In this document: positions 1 through 8,763 of the stretch, one piece after another
Position numbering within the stretch: the first letter of the stretch is position 1
Layout: each line of letters starts with the position of its first letter
Source: Deltaproteobacteria bacterium
GTDB taxonomy: Bacteria > Desulfobacterota > Desulfovibrionia > Desulfovibrionales > Desulfovibrionaceae
NCBI GenBank assembly: GCA_009929215.1
Contig: SAAX01000002.1
Location: 1 to 64,000, forward strand
Direction of reading: 5' to 3'
Length of the DNA stretch: 64,000 nucleotides
The notes under the pieces: generated by a model
What the model was told of the DNA's origin: nothing
Databases searched by the model: none
The model's input: only the letters and a program-made list of their open reading frames with translations
Made by a program: the position numbers and the translations under genes

Positions 1-63
1 GACAAAATGGGCGACCAGCCGGAAATCACCCTTCCGCCCCATTCCATGCCCGAGCGCTGGTAA
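1..63 (+). CDS. C-terminal end of an unidentified protein (partial)
   Basis: The first 60 bases translate without a stop and end in TAA at 61-63, giving a 20-residue tail that ends in PERW. The gene begins outside the window, so nothing can be said about its function. It converges on qmoD, and the strong hairpin about 60 bases downstream would terminate both transcripts. The reading-frame choice rests only on the open frame running to a stop just before that terminator. Confidence 0.5.
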   Translation, partial: DKMGDQPEITLPPHSMPERW

Positions 64-111
64 GTAGCTTCACAGTATCTGGCTCATCAACAGGCCGTAG
101 CTGATCAGGGC

Positions 112-145
112 AAATAAAAAACCCGCCAAAAGGCGGGTTTTTTAT
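112..145. terminator. Bidirectional rho-independent terminator
   Basis: A 7-bp stem, ACCCGCC at 121-127 and GGCGGGT at 132-138 with an AAAA loop, is flanked by an A-rich run on the left and a T-run on the right. It can therefore end transcription from both directions: the partial gene at 1-63 and the qmo operon on the minus strand. Confidence 0.9.
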
Positions 146-198
146 TTGGCTGAGCGCCCAAGGGCAACCCCCGAACGCTCTTGCAATCAAGCCGAGCT

Positions 199-921
199 TT
201 AGAAACCGAAACCGTCGTTATTGGCACCAGAGGAACCAAAGCCGAAATCATCCGGCACGGCGTTTTCTTCAGCAGCAGGAGCGGCATCGTCGCCAGCAGC
301 AGCGGCAGCACCAGCGGCCACGCCGCCCACAACCATGCCCTTAAGGCCGTCTTTAATGGCGTCCTTGATGTTCATCATCAGTTCGTCATGGTTGATGGCA
401 ACCTTGCCCTGGAATTCGGCCACCTGCTTGCGCAGGCCGCCCATATCGGTGTTCATGGTCTTGATCTTGGCTTCGAGTTCGTCAACCTTCTTGGAAAGGG
501 CGGCGGCGCGGGCTTCAGCGGGTTCAAGAGCGCGAACGCGTTCTTCAAGGGCAGCGGCGGCGGCAGTCTGAGCGGCCATGCTGGCGTAGGTATCGGCAAG
601 GTAGGTCAGCACCTTGTCGCACAGGGTCTTGGTAAGACCGTCCATGCAGGTAAGGGAAACATTGTCGCCCAGCATGCTGCGGCCGGTGCTGACAAAGGCT
701 TCCCACGACTGGCCTTCAACCCAGTTCAGGTCGGCAAACTTGGGGTACCAACGTGCCAACCAGGCGGCGGCAAAGGGGCCCACAGCCTTGGCGCAGGTAT
801 CACAGGCAACGGAACGACCGGCAACAAAACCGGCGATTTCCTTGACGTCTACGCCCTCCTTGCCCACTACCAGGGCAAGCACGGACTCCACGGGAAAAAC
901 TTTACGAGATGTATCAGACAT
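199..921 (-). CDS. qmoD: QmoD-like protein, last gene of the qmo operon
   Basis: This 240-residue protein follows qmoC, in the position of the promoter-distal gene of the qmo operon in other Desulfovibrio (DVU0851-like, called qmoD). The N-terminal 110 residues hold a CxxC pair (CDTC, near residues 41-44) and two further cysteines. A charged, Ala-rich helix that looks like a coiled coil covers roughly residues 115-175. An Ala/Gly/Asp-rich tail follows, carrying the repeated DDFGFG and DGFGF motifs. There is no signal peptide or membrane span. The start is fixed by a GGAGGAGG ribosome site. In D. vulgaris the operon including this gene was needed for sulfate respiration, but its biochemical role is not established. 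A scaffold or redox partner for Qmo is only an inference. Confidence 0.8.
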   Translation of the reverse strand: MSDTSRKVFPVESVLALVVGKEGVDVKEIAGFVAGRSVACDTCAKAVGPFAAAWLARWYPKFADLNWVEGQSWEAFVSTGRSMLGDNVSLTCMDGLTKTLCDKVLTYLADTYASMAAQTAAAAALEERVRALEPAEARAAALSKKVDELEAKIKTMNTDMGGLRKQVAEFQGKVAINHDELMMNIKDAIKDGLKGMVVGGVAAGAAAAAGDDAAPAAEENAVPDDFGFGSSGANNDGFGF

Positions 922-992
922 GGCGGCCTCCTCCTCGGAGATCGTAAATATTTCAGTAAAAGCTCACGGGGAACTGTGCGCAACTTCAAGGG

Positions 993-1019
993 TGGCCCCC
1001 AGCACGCAGCCGGGGGCCA
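993..1019 (-). other. Intercistronic hairpin between qmoC and qmoD
   Basis: TGGCCCCC (993-1000) and GGGGGCCA (1012-1019) form an 8-bp GC stem directly after the qmoC stop. There is no T-run, so it is unlikely to be a full terminator. It may protect the 3' end of the upstream message or reduce qmoD expression. Confidence 0.5.
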
Positions 1020-1025
1020 ACGCCG

Positions 1026-2207
1026 TTAGCTTCTGCCGTACATGCGGGCGTAAACAAGGGCCGCCGTGCGGTACACGAAGTGGCCAAGCTTAGACCAGGG
1101 CAGGTAAGCGAAAAGCATCCACACAAATACCAGGTGCAGATAGTACACCAGGAAGGCGGGCACAATGGCGTCCGCCAGGCGGAAGCACTGCGACAGCACA
1201 CCGGTTACGGCCACCAGCCAGATGATGCCCAGCAGATACCAGTCGTGCCAGCTGGAACCCTGGAACTTGGGATTCAGCATCACACGGCGAACCGTAAGGA
1301 TGGCAAGACCAGCCAGCAGCATCAGCGCACCCAGGTTGGCCAGAATCTTCACGGGGAAGGTCAGCGGCATGGGCGTGTCAATGTGGATGAGCGGAATAAC
1401 CTTGCCGCCCCAGTGACCCACGGCAACCACGGCCGTTACAAAGGCCAGTATGGCAAAGCTGTAAACCAGCAGCATGTGGCCAAACTTGCGGTTGGGGGTG
1501 TCGGAGCCGGTGGCGGGGCCAGCTTCGCAGTCGTCAAACTTGCGGTGGGTGATCGCTTCATCCCACAGCACGTCCCACAGATGCCAGATCCAGCACTTTT
1601 GCTTGCCAATAACGGCCAGCGAGCCTTCTGGCTTAAACATGGCCCACAGTTTCATGACACCCCGGGCGATGATTAAGGCAGCGCCGAAGAAGGTGAGCAT
1701 AAAGATGGGGTCGATGGTGTAGTCGCCGTAGAACACCTGGCCAAAAACAATGCGGCCATCGGCAGCGCGGGGGAACCACTGGCCGCCGTTAAAGCCGGCG
1801 CGGATCCACCACACAAAGAGCCACAGCACTGCGGGGATGGCGAACAGCACGGGCAGGCCCGAGGGCTTGCTCATAAGTTTGCCAACGCAGGTGGGTTCGG
1901 TCAGTTCGCGGTAAATGACGTTGCGTGCCGCGCCCATAAGGTCGGCAGGCTTTGCGCCGCGCGGGCAAAGATCAGAGCAGTTGCCGCAGTTGTGGCAAAG
2001 CCACAGGTCAACGTCGGCGCGCAGCTTGTCTTTGAGGCCCCAGGAAGCCCAGACCATTTCCTTGCGCGGATAAGGCGCATTGGCCGGGGCGAGGGGGCAG
2101 GCCACGGAGCAGGTGGCGCACTGGTAGCACTTCTTGAGGGATTCGCCCCCAGATTCTTCCAGCGCCCTGACAAACTCCATATCAGGTTTGATTGAACATT
2201 GTGCCAT
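1026..2207 (-). CDS. qmoC: QmoC, membrane subunit of the Qmo complex
   Basis: QmoC is the membrane subunit that links the menaquinone pool to QmoAB and so to APS reductase. The 393-residue protein fuses an HdrC-like ferredoxin domain to an HdrE-like cytochrome b domain. The [4Fe-4S] ligands are C27/C30/C33/C37 and C71/C74/C77/C81. From about residue 110 onward there are around six hydrophobic spans with histidines suited to heme b. The frame stays open upstream to 2267, but AGGAGG lies 9 bases before the ATG at 2207 and directly abuts the earlier ATG at 2216, so 2207 is chosen. The ribosome site overlaps the qmoB stop, which indicates translational coupling. Confidence 0.95.
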   Translation of the reverse strand: MAQCSIKPDMEFVRALEESGGESLKKCYQCATCSVACPLAPANAPYPRKEMVWASWGLKDKLRADVDLWLCHNCGNCSDLCPRGAKPADLMGAARNVIYRELTEPTCVGKLMSKPSGLPVLFAIPAVLWLFVWWIRAGFNGGQWFPRAADGRIVFGQVFYGDYTIDPIFMLTFFGAALIIARGVMKLWAMFKPEGSLAVIGKQKCWIWHLWDVLWDEAITHRKFDDCEAGPATGSDTPNRKFGHMLLVYSFAILAFVTAVVAVGHWGGKVIPLIHIDTPMPLTFPVKILANLGALMLLAGLAILTVRRVMLNPKFQGSSWHDWYLLGIIWLVAVTGVLSQCFRLADAIVPAFLVYYLHLVFVWMLFAYLPWSKLGHFVYRTAALVYARMYGRS

Positions 2208-2220
2208 TGCTGCCATCCTC

Positions 2221-4482
2221 CTACATGCCCTTGAACGGGTTGGGGCCCATGGCCATGATGCGGTCAACGAAACCGTCGATCAGGTCGGGAACCTTGTCGT
2301 ATTCGTCAATGGCCACTTCAAGCTGTTCCACGCGTTCGGGCTGCACGCCAAGGCGGTTGAGCGTCTCGGCAATGTTTTCCTTACGGCGGGCGCAGATTTC
2401 AGAGCCCTTCACAAAGTGGCACTGGTAGTCGTCGCCATATTTGCAGCCCAGCAGCATAACGCCGTCGTAGCCCTTGCTCATGGCGTCAGACACCCAAATG
2501 GCGTTGACCGAACCAAGGCAGCGCACCGGAATGATGCGGCAGTAGGGGCTCCAGGGCTTGTTGCGTGCACCGGCCATATCAAGGGCAGGGTACGCATCGT
2601 TTTCGCAGGCCAGAATCAGCACGCGGGGGCCGTCAGCCTTGAAGTCCTTGGGAACATGAACTTCGCGGATCATGGAGCCGATCTGGTCGATATTGTAGTT
2701 GGCGAAGGAGATAACGCGTTCGGGGCAAGCACCGAAACAGGTACCGCAACGGCGGCAGCGAGCCGGGTTGGGCTTGGGCGTACCCTTTTCGTCGTCGTCC
2801 AGAGCGCCAAAGGGGCATTCTTCAGTGCAGCGCTTGCACTGGGTGCAGCGCACAAAGTTGAACACGGGGTACGAAAGGTCACCAGAGCGGGGGTGCACAG
2901 CCACACCGTGGCTGGCGGCCTCAATGCACTGCATGGCCTTGAGCACCGCGCCCTTGGCGTCTTCTTCGCAGGCGTCCATGGTCAGGGGCTGACGCACGCA
3001 ACCCGCTGCGTACACGCCGGTACGGCGCGTTTCGTAGGGGAAGCAGATGTAGTTGGAATCTGCAAAACCGTCGAACAGGTTCAAATCCGGGAAGTCCGGG
3101 CCCTGGCGGTAGTCAAAACAGACAGTCACGTCTTTGGCAGTGGTGGGCACAAGGCCCGTGGGCACAACAACCAGGTCAACGTCGAGGTCAAAATCCATAC
3201 CCAGCAGGGTGTTTTTGCAGCTCACAACCATGTGGTCGCCAGCTTCGCGGATTTCGGTCACGTCGGCCTTGGTCATCATGACGCCCAGGCGATCCTGCAT
3301 CTTCTTGTAGAAGCGTTCCAGAATGCCGGGAACGGTCATATCCTTGTACAGGATAAAGGTCTGACAGGTGTCGTTGGTCTTTTCGCAAACCGTGTTGGCA
3401 AGGCGAAGCATACCCACGCTGTTGACCGCGTTGGAGTAGGTAACATGGCGGAAGCTTTCGAGGTTTGCTTTCACAAAACCCTTTTCTTCGCCTTCGGCAG
3501 GCTTGGCTGCTTCTTCCGCAGGGGCGGCTTCGGCTTCTTCGGCTGCCTTTTTAACCGCTTCTTCGGCAATGGTGGTGTCGAGCACAAAGGCGATACGGCG
3601 GGCATTCACCTGGTCGGCTACCAGCATTTTGCCAAAGGTGGCGGCATCCACAACCTTGGTGCTCTGCCCAAGGCCCATGGAGGAAAGGTACTGCGGATCA
3701 AGCGGCACCCAACCGGTAGCCAGCACCACTGCGCCCACGTCGATGGTCTGTGCGCCAGCGGGGGTCACAAAGGTGGCCTTGAACTCGCCGGGCTGGCCTT
3801 CCAGCTTTTCCATGCGCGTGTTCATATGCACGGCAATCTTGCTGTTGCCAAGCACCTTGCTGATCTTGTCGGCCACGTTGGTGGGCTGCTTGTCAGTCCA
3901 GGGCGAAACCAGGGGCGAACCCATGGGAATGTTGTTGGCTGCGCCGCCGAGCTTTTCGGCCTTTTCAACCAGCACAACTTCATATCCGCTTTCGGCAGCT
4001 TCTGCGGCAGCGGTAAGACCCGTCCAGCCGCCACCGATAACCAGCACGCGCTGCACGCCGGTAACGGCGGCAGAATCGGGCACTTCGCTCTTTTGCAGCT
4101 TAACCACACCCATGTTCACATAGTCGCGGGCCATGATCGCCAGAAGTTCCGGCGCGCCGTTGGCTGTGTCCACGGGGGTTTTGTCAGGATTTTTATAGGC
4201 CTGCACGCACTGTTCGCGCAGGTTAACAAATTCCACCTGCACGGGCAGGCGGTAGATTTCCGAATCAACGCGCGGTGAAGCGCCGCACAGCAGTACGCCG
4301 TCCAGCTCTTGCGCTTCAATGTCGGCCTTGATTTCACTCACGGCCAGGGCCAGCACAGGAACAACCTTGACCACGGGCACAAGACCGCCCCACTTCTGGC
4401 TCGTCTGCTCGGCCAGAGCGGTCAGATCAAGCCCGCCGCCAATGTTTTGCTGGTCAAAATAGACGCCAATTTTACCCGACAT
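2221..4482 (-). CDS. qmoB: QmoB, HdrA/MvhD-like flavoprotein subunit
   Basis: QmoB is a cytoplasmic flavin and iron-sulfur subunit of the quinone-interacting oxidoreductase that works with APS reductase. The 753 residues show an HdrA-like N-terminus, a Rossmann FAD motif (VLVIGGGWTGL, near 145), and two [4Fe-4S] motifs (CTQCKRCTEECP and CRRCGTCFGACP, near 550-590). An MvhD-like C-terminal domain contains the paired motifs PVRCLGS and LLGCKYGDDYQCH. An Ala/Glu-rich linker around residues 310-335 interrupts the flavoprotein part. The cysteine found at the HdrA N-terminus (as in the HdrA of this window, IGVFICHCGS) is absent here. Five bases separate it from qmoA upstream and 13 from qmoC downstream. 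Confidence 0.95.
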   Translation of the reverse strand: MSGKIGVYFDQQNIGGGLDLTALAEQTSQKWGGLVPVVKVVPVLALAVSEIKADIEAQELDGVLLCGASPRVDSEIYRLPVQVEFVNLREQCVQAYKNPDKTPVDTANGAPELLAIMARDYVNMGVVKLQKSEVPDSAAVTGVQRVLVIGGGWTGLTAAAEAAESGYEVVLVEKAEKLGGAANNIPMGSPLVSPWTDKQPTNVADKISKVLGNSKIAVHMNTRMEKLEGQPGEFKATFVTPAGAQTIDVGAVVLATGWVPLDPQYLSSMGLGQSTKVVDAATFGKMLVADQVNARRIAFVLDTTIAEEAVKKAAEEAEAAPAEEAAKPAEGEEKGFVKANLESFRHVTYSNAVNSVGMLRLANTVCEKTNDTCQTFILYKDMTVPGILERFYKKMQDRLGVMMTKADVTEIREAGDHMVVSCKNTLLGMDFDLDVDLVVVPTGLVPTTAKDVTVCFDYRQGPDFPDLNLFDGFADSNYICFPYETRRTGVYAAGCVRQPLTMDACEEDAKGAVLKAMQCIEAASHGVAVHPRSGDLSYPVFNFVRCTQCKRCTEECPFGALDDDEKGTPKPNPARCRRCGTCFGACPERVISFANYNIDQIGSMIREVHVPKDFKADGPRVLILACENDAYPALDMAGARNKPWSPYCRIIPVRCLGSVNAIWVSDAMSKGYDGVMLLGCKYGDDYQCHFVKGSEICARRKENIAETLNRLGVQPERVEQLEVAIDEYDKVPDLIDGFVDRIMAMGPNPFKGM

Positions 4483-4487
4483 GCCGC

Positions 4488-5723
4488 CTACCTCCCTTTC
4501 ACCGTTTGAACCGCCTTCAGGGCGGCGGCTGTGCCAGACTGCGCAGAGCGCATCACATCAAGGGGCATGCGCGCGCAGCCAGCAGCAAAAATGCCAGCCT
4601 CATCTCCACCCGCAATAAAGCCGTCTTCATCAAGCGGCACGGGCAGGGGCGCATTTTCACCAGACAGCGAGGGCTGCATGCCCGTGGCCAGCACAACAAG
4701 ATCATAATCAAGGGTCATCTTTTCGCCGCGCACGGCGTCTTCTGCCGTGATGCGCACGCGGTTGCCCTCGGCCTGTTCGGCATTGGCAACCTTACCCTTG
4801 ACAAACTTAACATTAGGCAGCGCCTTGACCTTTTCAAGCACCTTAACATAGCGGCCCGGAGCGCGCAGGTCGATGTAGTACACCGTAATCTGCGTGTCGG
4901 GATTCTGCTCTGCGATGTACAGGCACTGCTTGAGAGTGGCCATACAGCAGATGTACGAGCAATAGTTGAGGTGGTTCTGGTCGCGCGAACCGGCACACTG
5001 CACAAAGGCAACACTGTGCGGGGCCCTGCCGTCGGTAGGACGGACAATGCGGCCGCCGGTGGGGCCAAAGGGCGAGGCAAGGCGTTCGAGCTGCATGTTG
5101 GACACGCAGTTCTTGACGCTGCCAGCACCAAGGTTGGTCAGGCGCGTAACATCATAGGGCTTCCAGCCTGTGGCAACAACAACCGCGCCCACGTTGAGAT
5201 CAATCTCACGCTGCGGTTCGTTGACGTCCAGGAATTGGGCCCCGGCAACCCGCGCGCTGTCAGATTTGGAGAGCGCGTCGAGATCGAGGGTGTAGCGGCT
5301 GGGGAAGGCGAAAGGCATATCCTTGTGCAGGGCCTTGCGCGTGGCAAGACCAAGCTCAAATTCGCTTTCCACTTCGCCGGTCAGGCTGGAGGCAAGCAGG
5401 CTGAAGTCCACGTTGTGCGGGGCGGTATGGCGGGGGCTGATGCGCACCTTCACCTTATAATCGCCCTTGACGCCCATGAACCCGACCACTTCGGCCTGTG
5501 TGAAAAATTTGATGCGCGGGTTCTTCCTGATGCGCTGGAACTGAATTTCCAGACCGCAGGAGGGGGGACAAAGTTTGGGAAAATACTTATTGAGCTGAGC
5601 CACGCGCCCACCAAGCCAGGGCGACTTTTCGACGATAAAGACGTCGTGGCCCAGTTCCGCCGCTTCAATGGCGGCTGTGAGGCCTGCAAAGCCGCCGCCC
5701 ACGACGAGAATGGCATTGGACAT
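4488..5723 (-). CDS. qmoA: QmoA, HdrA-like flavoprotein subunit
   Basis: QmoA is the first Qmo subunit, a soluble HdrA-like FAD protein of 411 residues. The dinucleotide-binding motif VVGGGFAGLTAA is at the N-terminus. Cysteines in FPKLCPPSCGLE and in YCSYICC match HdrA-type cluster ligands. The frame extends to 5750, but AGGAGG lies 9 bases before the ATG at 5723, so that start is used. Its own 364-base upstream region separates it from aprA, so qmoABCD may be transcribed both by read-through from apr and from a separate promoter. Confidence 0.95.
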   Translation of the reverse strand: MSNAILVVGGGFAGLTAAIEAAELGHDVFIVEKSPWLGGRVAQLNKYFPKLCPPSCGLEIQFQRIRKNPRIKFFTQAEVVGFMGVKGDYKVKVRISPRHTAPHNVDFSLLASSLTGEVESEFELGLATRKALHKDMPFAFPSRYTLDLDALSKSDSARVAGAQFLDVNEPQREIDLNVGAVVVATGWKPYDVTRLTNLGAGSVKNCVSNMQLERLASPFGPTGGRIVRPTDGRAPHSVAFVQCAGSRDQNHLNYCSYICCMATLKQCLYIAEQNPDTQITVYYIDLRAPGRYVKVLEKVKALPNVKFVKGKVANAEQAEGNRVRITAEDAVRGEKMTLDYDLVVLATGMQPSLSGENAPLPVPLDEDGFIAGGDEAGIFAAGCARMPLDVMRSAQSGTAAALKAVQTVKGR

Positions 5724-5783
5724 CCTGGATATCCTCCTGCGTTGTTGCATAGCGGCTGAAGAAGGAAAAGGACTCCCGCCGCG

Positions 5784-5809
5784 AAAAAAAAGGAGCGGCC
5801 CCGTGGCCG
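5784..5809 (-). terminator. Terminator- or attenuator-like hairpin before qmoA
   Basis: Read on the minus strand, CGGCC-ACGG-GGCCG is followed after CTCC by eight T residues, about 60 bases before the qmoA start. The stem is only 5 bp, so it would be leaky. It could attenuate read-through from aprBA into qmoABCD. Confidence 0.4.
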
Positions 5810-6042
5810 ACCTCTGCGAGCGTCAGCGCACAAAACTGCCCGCACCACGCCCGCCGACAATGGGGGGCCTGCTGCCGGTCATCCCCTTGCCGAACAATTG
5901 CCTTGTGCAGCGCACCGCATGCCAAGCATGCAGCACACGAACAGGTGGCACGAAAACCGCTCTTTTTCCGGCAGGGCTAGGCCGCCACCGGCACGCGTTT
6001 TTCGCCGCCGCAAGCCCGGACAAAGCCAGAGCTTGCAGCAGA

Positions 6043-6066
6043 GGGGGCGGCCTTGCGGCCGCCCCC
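6043..6066 (-). terminator. GC-rich hairpin after aprA
   Basis: A perfect 10-bp stem (GGGGGCGGCC with GGCCGCCCCC) has a GCAA tetraloop in the minus-strand RNA and begins 21 bases after the aprA stop. It lacks a U-run. It looks like a 3'-end stabiliser or processing site, and could be a partial terminator separating apr from qmo levels. Confidence 0.6.
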
Positions 6067-6087
6067 ATTTGGCATCAGTGCCGCCGA

Positions 6088-8076
6088 CTAGTCGGGGATG
6101 ATCTGGTAGTAGGGCTTCTTGAAGATATGGGTCTCGCCGGTGGCGGGATTGTACTTCGAGTTCACGAAGCACTTCCAAGCGTCGTCGTCCAGGCCCATGA
6201 AGTCCGCACGGTAGTAGAAGCCGGGGTAGCGGGATTCTTCACGGAAGGAGATGTGCTGCATGTGCAGGCGCACCGTCCACAGACGATGGTAGTTTTCCCA
6301 GCAGCGAAGCAGTTCGTGCAGGTCACGGGCGGCCAGCTTGAAGGAATCTTCTTCCATCATGGCAAGCAGGTTGAAGCCGGTGTCGAGCAGAGCCTTCGAG
6401 GTGGTGTAGTACGTGCTCACGCCACCGCCGTATTCGTCGGTGCACTTCACGAGACGCATCATGAAGTTCTTGGGCGTGATGTAGTTCGGGTTCACCACGG
6501 GATCGGTAGAAGCGGCCTTGCCTTCTTCAAAGTTGTAGAAGGGACGGTAAACCAGCTTCTTCAGTTCTTCGGCGGTTTCAGCGAACTCAGGCTTGAAGTC
6601 CTTGTGATCGAGGCACCAGCGAACCATCTGCTTGCCAGCGATACGGCCTTCAGCATGCGAACCGGAGGAGAACTTGTGGCCGGAAGCGCCCACGCCGTCG
6701 GCGCAGGTGAAGAGGCCTTCAACGGTGGTCATGCGGTTGTAGACCTTACCGTTGGAAGCTTTCACTTTGTAGTCTTCGGGCACCCAAGCTTCATCGGGAC
6801 CGGAAACCCAGATACCGCAGCAACCGGAGTGGGAGCCGAGCAGGTAGGGTTCGGTGGGCATGATTTCGGAGCCGCGTTCTTCAGGTGCGGTGTTGGTGCA
6901 GGCCCAAAGGTTGGCCTGGCCCACGCACATGTCGAGGAAGTCTTCCCAAGCTTCGGATTCAAGATCCTTCTGCTGTTCTTCGTTAAGGGTCGCGAAGGTG
7001 GTCTGCAGGGCGGTCTTGGTGTCCATGTAGATGGGGCCGCGGCCTTCGCGCATTTCACGAAGCATCATGTGGTTACGCAGGCAGGTCGGAATGACATGGC
7101 CCTTGGCGTAGCCGCGATCTTCGTAAGGCTTCAGCATGGCGCGGTTGGTGGCGCAGTAATCTTCACCCTTGGAGTTGGTGGCTTTGGCCTTGAACAGGAG
7201 GAACCACGCACCCACGGGGCCGTAACCGTCCTTGAAGCGGGCGGGCACGAAGCGGTTTTCCATCATGGTCATTTCAGCGCCAACCTGAGCGCACATGGTG
7301 TAGGTCGAACCGGCGTTCCACACAGGATACCAGGCGCGGCCCATGCCTTCACCGGTGGAGCGGGGACGGTACACGTTAACGGCACCGCCAGCGGCCACCA
7401 TGATGGTGTTGGCTTTGAAGATGTGCACTTCGTTAGCGCGCAGGTTGAAGCCCACGGCGCCAGCGATGCGGTTGGGGGTATTCTTATCGAGAAGCAGCTT
7501 CACGATGAAAATACGTTCCATGATGCGGTCTTCACCCAAGGCATTCTTGGCAGCTTCGGCCACGATGCACTTGTAGGATTCACCGTTGATCATGATCTGC
7601 CAGCGGCCGGAACGCACAGGGGCGTCGCCCTTGCGCAGGCTCTTGCCAGCAGCCTTAGCGGCAGCGCCGTTCAGGTTGTGGCCGTCGTCACCCTTGATCC
7701 AGCAGGGAAGGCCCCAATCTTCGAACAGATGCACGGAATCGTCAACGTGACGGCCGCAGTCGAAGATAAGGTCTTCGCGAACCAGGCCCATAAGGTCGGT
7801 ACGGACCATGCGGACGTAGTCATCGGCGTCGTTATCACCCAGGTAGGTGTTGATGGCGGAAAGACCCTGAGCCACGGCGCCGGAGCGTTCGAGGGTGGCT
7901 TTGTCAACCAGCATGATCTTCAGGCCGTGCTTGTCGCCCCAGCGCACTGCTTCAAAAGCGGTGCCGCAGGAACCCATGCCGCCGCCCACGATCAGCAGGT
8001 CAACAGCATGTTCTTTCACTTCAGGCTCGGCAATGGCCACACCCTTCGTCGCTTCCTTGACGGGAATCATTGGCAT
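6088..8076 (-). CDS. aprA: Adenylylsulfate reductase alpha subunit
   Basis: AprA is the catalytic FAD subunit that reduces APS to sulfite and AMP in the cytoplasm, with electrons from AprB. The 662 residues match the usual length. The N-terminal FAD site reads LLIVGGGMGSCGTAFEA near residue 28. The protein is of the fumarate reductase/succinate dehydrogenase flavoprotein type. It lies 37 bases after aprB with an AAGGAGAA ribosome site. The frame is intact. It is expected to be very highly expressed, in keeping with the strong site and the stabilising hairpin behind it. Confidence 0.97.
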   Translation of the reverse strand: MPMIPVKEATKGVAIAEPEVKEHAVDLLIVGGGMGSCGTAFEAVRWGDKHGLKIMLVDKATLERSGAVAQGLSAINTYLGDNDADDYVRMVRTDLMGLVREDLIFDCGRHVDDSVHLFEDWGLPCWIKGDDGHNLNGAAAKAAGKSLRKGDAPVRSGRWQIMINGESYKCIVAEAAKNALGEDRIMERIFIVKLLLDKNTPNRIAGAVGFNLRANEVHIFKANTIMVAAGGAVNVYRPRSTGEGMGRAWYPVWNAGSTYTMCAQVGAEMTMMENRFVPARFKDGYGPVGAWFLLFKAKATNSKGEDYCATNRAMLKPYEDRGYAKGHVIPTCLRNHMMLREMREGRGPIYMDTKTALQTTFATLNEEQQKDLESEAWEDFLDMCVGQANLWACTNTAPEERGSEIMPTEPYLLGSHSGCCGIWVSGPDEAWVPEDYKVKASNGKVYNRMTTVEGLFTCADGVGASGHKFSSGSHAEGRIAGKQMVRWCLDHKDFKPEFAETAEELKKLVYRPFYNFEEGKAASTDPVVNPNYITPKNFMMRLVKCTDEYGGGVSTYYTTSKALLDTGFNLLAMMEEDSFKLAARDLHELLRCWENYHRLWTVRLHMQHISFREESRYPGFYYRADFMGLDDDAWKCFVNSKYNPATGETHIFKKPYYQIIPD

Positions 8077-8113
8077 AATTGTTTCTCCTTATCGCACTAG
8101 CGGTTGCAATAGC

Positions 8114-8602
8114 CTAGCGGCCGTGTTCCATGCAGGTGAAGGACTTACCAGCGTCCTTAACATCGAACTTCTTGCCAAGGGCGGTCTTGGGAGCGACCAG
8201 GGCAGTCTCGGTGAACAGCAGTTCATCTTCGATGTTGGCGCCTTCAGGATGACCTTCGAAGGGCTTGATGGAACCTTCCGGCGTAGTGCGGATGGGGAAC
8301 TTGAAACGTTTCACATTGCCATTGCGGAACTTGACGGTCCACATGATGGAGTCGGCCGAGCGCATGGGGATACAGGTACCGCCCATGGGAGCAAAGTCTG
8401 CGTAGGGGCGAGCCGTGATGGCGCCCTGGGGGCAGATTTTAACGCAGGAATAGCATTCCCAGCAGGCTTCGGGTTCCTGATTGTAAGCCTTCATTTCCTC
8501 AGAATCCAGGATCATGAGGTCGTTAGGGCAAATGTACATGCAGGCCGTCTTTTCGCCACCCTTGCAGCCGTCGCACTTGGACGGATCGACAAACGTCGGC
8601 AT
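8114..8602 (-). CDS. aprB: Adenylylsulfate reductase beta subunit
   Basis: AprB is the ferredoxin-like electron-entry subunit of APS reductase. It has 162 residues with two [4Fe-4S] sites: C10/C13/C21/C25 and C47/C50/C53/C57. The first has the seven-residue gap between its second and third cysteines that is typical of AprB. The C-terminal half is the tail that wraps AprA. It is first in the operon, behind a leader of roughly 125 bases that carries a terminator-like hairpin. Confidence 0.97.
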   Translation of the reverse strand: MPTFVDPSKCDGCKGGEKTACMYICPNDLMILDSEEMKAYNQEPEACWECYSCVKICPQGAITARPYADFAPMGGTCIPMRSADSIMWTVKFRNGNVKRFKFPIRTTPEGSIKPFEGHPEGANIEDELLFTETALVAPKTALGKKFDVKDAGKSFTCMEHGR

Positions 8603-8635
8603 ACGTATCCTCCAACTCTTTTAAAAGTGTTTCAG

Positions 8636-8656
8636 AAAAACCCGCCGGGTTCGGCG
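8636..8656 (-). terminator. Attenuator-like hairpin in the aprBA leader
   Basis: In the minus-strand RNA, CGCCG-AACC-CGGCG is followed by GGGUUUUUC about 35 bases before the aprB start. The short stem plus U-run resembles a weak intrinsic terminator inside the 5' leader. It might pair alternatively with the GC-rich sequence at 8657-8700. Confidence 0.4.
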
Positions 8657-8733
8657 AGGCGCGCGGCAAAATCCGTCACGCCGGGGTTAGCCGAGCGCCT
8701 CCACAACGAAAGTTGGGCGTATGGCTTGCGCAA

Positions 8734-8763
8734 TTAGTAACAAGCACTTAGCCTTTGCGTCAA
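8734..8763 (-). promoter_or_regulatory. Probable aprBA promoter
   Basis: On the minus strand TTGACG (8763-8758) and TACTAA (8739-8734) are separated by 18 bases; shifting the -10 by one base gives TTACTA with 17. Transcription would start near 8727, leaving a leader of about 125 bases. No other sigma-70-like pair as good was seen upstream of aprB. Confidence 0.6.

Larger units (their letters stand above)
5724..6087. other. aprA-qmoA intergenic region without a gene
   Basis: No convincing coding frame exists in these 364 bases. The region holds two hairpins: one just after aprA with a GCAA loop, and one nearer qmoA followed by eight U residues in the minus-strand RNA. No clear -35/-10 pair was found by eye. 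Confidence 0.6.

Noticed and set aside
2134-4278. Long open frame on the plus strand opposite qmoB
   Set aside because: It is the antisense shadow of a fully supported gene in GC-rich DNA; it has no family resemblance or ribosome site.
5668-8100. 810-codon plus-strand frame opposite aprA and the qmoA leader
   Set aside because: It is antisense to the highly conserved aprA gene and rich in His/Gly/Val as expected for a shadow frame.
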